Position numbers and translations under genes: made by a program | NCBI GenBank assembly: GCA_019120475.1 | Contig: DWVA01000197.1 | Location: forward strand, 1-9,387 | Length of the DNA stretch: 9,387 nt | Source of the DNA: Candidatus Blautia intestinipullorum | GTDB taxonomy: Bacteria; Bacillota; Clostridia; Lachnospirales; Lachnospiraceae | Direction of reading: 5' to 3' | Notes under the pieces: generated by a model | Database searches by the model: none | Seen by the model: the letters and a program-made list of their open reading frames with translations, nothing else | What the model was told of the DNA's origin: nothing | Shown: positions 7,149 to 9,387 of the stretch, piece after piece | Position numbering within the stretch: the first letter of the stretch is position 1 | Layout: every line of letters starts with the position of its first letter

Positions 7149-8347
7149 ACCGTCACCTTCTCTCCCCCTTTGATACCTTCTGTTCCGGCGGGAATATCCA
7201 GAAGGCAGTTGCAGCCCCTGAGGGTACCGATGGCCCCTGAGGAGTAGATCCCCTGGGGAAAGGATACGTTTCCGTCTTTATAAACCGCCCTGACGAAACG
7301 CCGCACCCGGCTTTTTTTCTGAAAGTCCCCTTCCATTATCCCCTGCCTTTTTTCCATCAGACAGGTTTCATCTCCCGTCATTTTCGCCAGCATAGGGCGG
7401 AACAGAAGCTCCAGGTTTGCCATGGCTCCAAAGGGATTCCCTGACAGGGAAAGAATGCAGGTATCGTGATATACAGAAAAAATCGTAGGCATGCCGGGCT
7501 GGAGCCTGATCCTCCAGAACACCTTCTCCGCTCCCAGCTTTTTCAGCGCGCCGTGGAGGATATCCTTTTTTCCCACAGAAACTCCTCCTGTAGTAAGGAT
7601 CACGTCCGCATCCTTTGCGGCTTCTTGAAGAGCTTCGGCAAGTTCCTCTTCACTGTCCGGCTGGTGAAGGACGGATCTCGGCAGGATTCCCAGTTCCCTC
7701 AGCCGGGAGGATACCATCATTCCGTTGGAATCATAAATTTTCCCCGGCTTCAAAGGACGCCCCGGAGGACACAGTTCGTCTCCAGTGGTAAAGACTCTGA
7801 CCGCCGGTTTTCGGAACACTGAAATTTCTGTGTACCCGATGCCGGAAAGGATTCCCTGCTCCGCAAACGTCAGGCGGGTTCCTTGTTTTAAAAGCAGGCG
7901 GCCTTTTTTGTAATCCTCCCCCTGGAAGCAGTAATTATCATAGGATTTCTGGCTTTTATAAATTTTTACCCTGTCTTCCCCGAAGTCCGTATCCTCCTGT
8001 TTTACAGCCGTATCCGCTCCTGCCGGAAAGGGCGCTCCTGTCATGATGCGGTACGCCTCTCCCGGTTTCAGGGAACAGGACTGCCCGTTGTCTCCGGCAT
8101 AGATACATCCCGCCACCTTAAGCTCCGCCGGATGTTCCTGATCCGCCTCTTTTATATCTACGGCTCTTACCGCATAGCCGTCTACAGGGGAGCGGGGAAA
8201 AGGCGGATTATCCAAAGGCGAATATACGTCTTCGGCAAGGATGCAGCCTCCTGCCTCGCTGACTTCTGTATTTACGGTATCCGTTATGATATGCACTCTG
8301 TCCAGGATCAGTTTCAGAGCTTCCTCCAGCAAAATTCCTTCCATCAT
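7136..8347 (-). CDS. moeA: Molybdopterin molybdenumtransferase MoeA
   Basis: MoeA inserts molybdate into adenylated molybdopterin, releasing AMP and forming Mo-MPT. The 403-residue length is typical. Visible motifs are PPFPRSPVDGYAV (48-60) with the expected catalytic Asp56, MTGAPFPAGAD (about 102-112), TTGDEL (about 190), YDSNG, TTGGVSVGKKD (about 255-265), PGMPT and SGNPFGAMANLELLFRP. It deviates from Escherichia coli MoeA in the Lys-rich segment before the last domain (RIRLQPGMP against KLAIKPGKP) and in SGNPFGA for PGNPVSA, so it belongs to a divergent branch. Its ATG overlaps the mobA stop in an ATGA, and GAGG lies about 9 nt upstream; a second ATG follows at once. Co-transcription with mobA and mobB puts it in the MGD branch. 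A tungsten-specific role cannot be excluded. Confidence 0.93.
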   Translation of the reverse strand: MMEGILLEEALKLILDRVHIITDTVNTEVSEAGGCILAEDVYSPLDNPPFPRSPVDGYAVRAVDIKEADQEHPAELKVAGCIYAGDNGQSCSLKPGEAYRIMTGAPFPAGADTAVKQEDTDFGEDRVKIYKSQKSYDNYCFQGEDYKKGRLLLKQGTRLTFAEQGILSGIGYTEISVFRKPAVRVFTTGDELCPPGRPLKPGKIYDSNGMMVSSRLRELGILPRSVLHQPDSEEELAEALQEAAKDADVILTTGGVSVGKKDILHGALKKLGAEKVFWRIRLQPGMPTIFSVYHDTCILSLSGNPFGAMANLELLFRPMLAKMTGDETCLMEKRQGIMEGDFQKKSRVRRFVRAVYKDGNVSFPQGIYSSGAIGTLRGCNCLLDIPAGTEGIKGGEKVTVWML

Positions 8348-8988
8348 TTTTCTATTCCTCTTTTCCGCTGCTCCAGCAGCATCTCATAATCTTTTGGAGT
8401 GTTGATATTCCCAAGTTCCCATTCCCGGGCGGAAACCCGGCAGATATCGTATCCGGTTTCATCAAGGAGACGGAATACCGGAGCGGGCTTTTTTTCTATA
8501 ATAGCGCCGATCTTCCTTCCCAGCATTGCAGGGTAAATTCCGATCAGCGGTTCCGTCCGTTCTCCGTGAGAAAGCAGTAACGGACGGATGTATTCCTGAT
8601 GATTTTTATTCAGCAGCCTGCCGTGAGCATCCAGAAGTGTCTGCAGCACAGATATGGAAATCTGCGGCACATCTACCGGAAGCACAAGGGCATAAGGCGT
8701 ATCCATAACAGAAAAACAGGCGTGCATTCCGCCCAGCGGTCCCCTTTCCCGGTATCTGTCAGGAACTGTCCGGACGTCTTTTCCTTCCCAGCCATGGCCG
8801 GAAAGGTATTTTTTCCTGATCCCCAGCATCTCCGCCTTTTCCAGAATACATTCCAGAAAGCTTTTTTCTCCCAGAAGAAGCTCCGCCTTATCTCTTCCCA
8901 TGCGGCTGCTCTTTCCTCCGGCTAGAAGAAGGAGGGAATAGAGATCTTTTTTTCTGTCATCTGTTTTTCTGTTTTCCATTTTTCTCAC
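8344..8988 (-). CDS. mobA: Molybdenum cofactor guanylyltransferase MobA
   Basis: MobA transfers GMP from GTP to Mo-molybdopterin to make MGD, the cofactor form used by FdhF. The 214 residues show the nucleotidyltransferase signature LLAGGKSSRMGRDK (21-34), GPLGGM (83-88), the metal-binding Asp106 in PVDVP, and the C-terminal NINTP motif (194-198). The longest frame starts at a GTG (8986-8988) with AGAAGG only 4 nt upstream. An ATG three codons in (8977-8979) is an alternative, but its spacing from the same AGAAGG is about 14 nt. The first 15 residues are charged and not conserved in the family, so the exact start is uncertain. It is the first gene of the Moco operon, about 55 nt after a strong promoter. 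MocA/CTP-type cytidylyltransferases are related, but the pairing with mobB and an MGD enzyme favours MobA. Confidence 0.92.
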   Translation of the reverse strand: MRKMENRKTDDRKKDLYSLLLLAGGKSSRMGRDKAELLLGEKSFLECILEKAEMLGIRKKYLSGHGWEGKDVRTVPDRYRERGPLGGMHACFSVMDTPYALVLPVDVPQISISVLQTLLDAHGRLLNKNHQEYIRPLLLSHGERTEPLIGIYPAMLGRKIGAIIEKKPAPVFRLLDETGYDICRVSAREWELGNINTPKDYEMLLEQRKRGIEK

Positions 8989-9047
8989 TCATCCTTCTGT
9001 CATATTCCCGCAGTCTGTATTTCAGATCCGGTAATTTCAATATTTTC

Positions 9048-9076
9048 ATTATATCAGCTATTTTTTCTGTCTTCAA
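9048..9076 (-). promoter_or_regulatory. Sigma-A promoter of the mobA-moeA-mobB operon
   Basis: On the minus strand TTGAAG (9071-9076) and a perfect TATAAT (9048-9053) are 17 nt apart, with A-rich sequence between them. It is the best promoter match in the window. It lies after the asd terminator and predicts a leader of about 50 nt, too short for the known molybdenum-cofactor riboswitch, so no riboswitch control is indicated. Confidence 0.75.
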
Positions 9077-9121
9077 TTCTTTCTCCGGAGGGGATATAGA
9101 GAACAAAAAAGTATTTCCGGA

Positions 9122-9166
9122 TCAAAACAAAACTTCCGGATACTCTTGCGCTAAGTATCCGGAAGT
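9122..9166 (-). terminator. Intrinsic terminator of asd
   Basis: On the minus strand ACTTCCGGATAC (9155-9166) pairs perfectly over 12 bp with GTATCCGGAAGT (9132-9143) around an 11-nt loop, followed by TTTTGTTTTG (9122-9131). It lies 45 nt past the asd stop and ahead of the mobA promoter, separating the two transcription units. Confidence 0.88.
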
Positions 9167-9211
9167 CTGCTTTATCATGAACTTATGGGGGTATTTTGTT
9201 TTATGGCGTAT

Positions 9212-9387
9212 TTATTTCTTTGTGATATATCCTTTTGCCTTTAAGGTTTCCGCACAGAGGATCGCTCCGCCTGCCGCTCCTCTTACTGTGTTGTGGGAAA
9301 GTCCGATAAATTTGTAATCGTATACAGTGTCCTCGCGGAGACGTCCCACGGAAACGCCCATGCCGTGTTCATAATCCACATCTTCAG
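9212..9387 (-). CDS. asd: Aspartate-semialdehyde dehydrogenase, C-terminal end only
   Basis: Only the last 57 codons and the TAA stop (9212-9214) are in the window; the gene continues beyond base 9387. The enzyme reduces aspartyl phosphate to aspartate semialdehyde with NADPH in lysine, threonine and methionine synthesis. The visible end contains VSVGRLRED, DYKFIGLSHNTVRGAAGGA and a final ILCAETLKAKGYITKK. The SHNTVRGAAGG block is the recognisable C-terminal signature of the family, in the form I associate with the archaeal-type branch (about 350-360 residues) also found in Clostridia. It is a housekeeping gene with its own terminator and has no evident functional link to the formate/hydrogen genes; it marks the edge of the locus. 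Confidence 0.88.
   Translation of the reverse strand, partial: EDVDYEHGMGVSVGRLREDTVYDYKFIGLSHNTVRGAAGGAILCAETLKAKGYITKK

Noticed and set aside
8989..9047. Molybdenum-cofactor riboswitch in the mobA leader.
   Set aside because: The predicted leader is only about 50 nt and shows no strong paired structure; the Moco element is much longer.
8959..9049. A 30-codon frame (MKILKLPDLKYRLREYDRR...) ahead of mobA as a small gene.
   Set aside because: Its ATG overlaps the perfect -10 hexamer, so it would not be in the transcript from that promoter, and it lacks a Shine-Dalgarno sequence.

Overview
All recognisable genes in this window lie on the minus strand, so it reads as one selenium- and molybdopterin-dependent formate/hydrogen locus transcribed from right to left. 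Gene content and protein style suggest an anaerobic Clostridia bacterium, probably Lachnospiraceae-like: a soluble [FeFe] hydrogenase joined to a selenocysteine formate dehydrogenase, GGAGG-type ribosome binding sites, and near-consensus housekeeping promoters with 17-nt spacers. Family placement is inference; the window has no rRNA or other phylogenetic marker.

Layout in transcription order. (1) 9387-9212: the last 57 codons of an aspartate-semialdehyde dehydrogenase (asd), followed by a strong intrinsic terminator (9122-9166). (2) 9076-6630: a consensus-like promoter, then mobA-moeA-mobB, overlapping by 4 and 13 nt. These are late steps of molybdenum cofactor synthesis (metal insertion and guanylylation to the MGD form). 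(3) 6611-1865: a second promoter, then fdhF-hycB-hycB-hydA. fdhF is one 729-residue gene with an in-frame UGA at 6109-6111 that fits selenocysteine in register; conceptual translation without recoding splits it in two. A bacterial-type SECIS hairpin follows the UGA. The four genes match the subunit set of hydrogen-dependent CO2 reductase (HDCR), known from Acetobacterium woodii and Thermoanaerobacter kivui, which interconverts H2 + CO2 and formate. (4) 1820-1751: an elaborate terminator-like structure. (5) 1720-1: a promoter and the first 552 codons of selB, the elongation factor that reads UGA-SECIS.

The genes form a logical supply chain. MobA/MoeA/MobB help make the MGD cofactor, SelB delivers the selenocysteine that ligates the metal in FdhF, two 4x[4Fe-4S] HycB proteins form the electron wire, and HydA exchanges the electrons with protons/H2. 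No subunit has an obvious membrane segment, so the complex should be cytoplasmic. FdhD, early Moco genes, hydrogenase maturases (HydEFG), selA, selD and selC are not in the window. No CRISPR array, insertion sequence, tRNA or rRNA was seen, and no gene-free stretch exceeds 300 bases.
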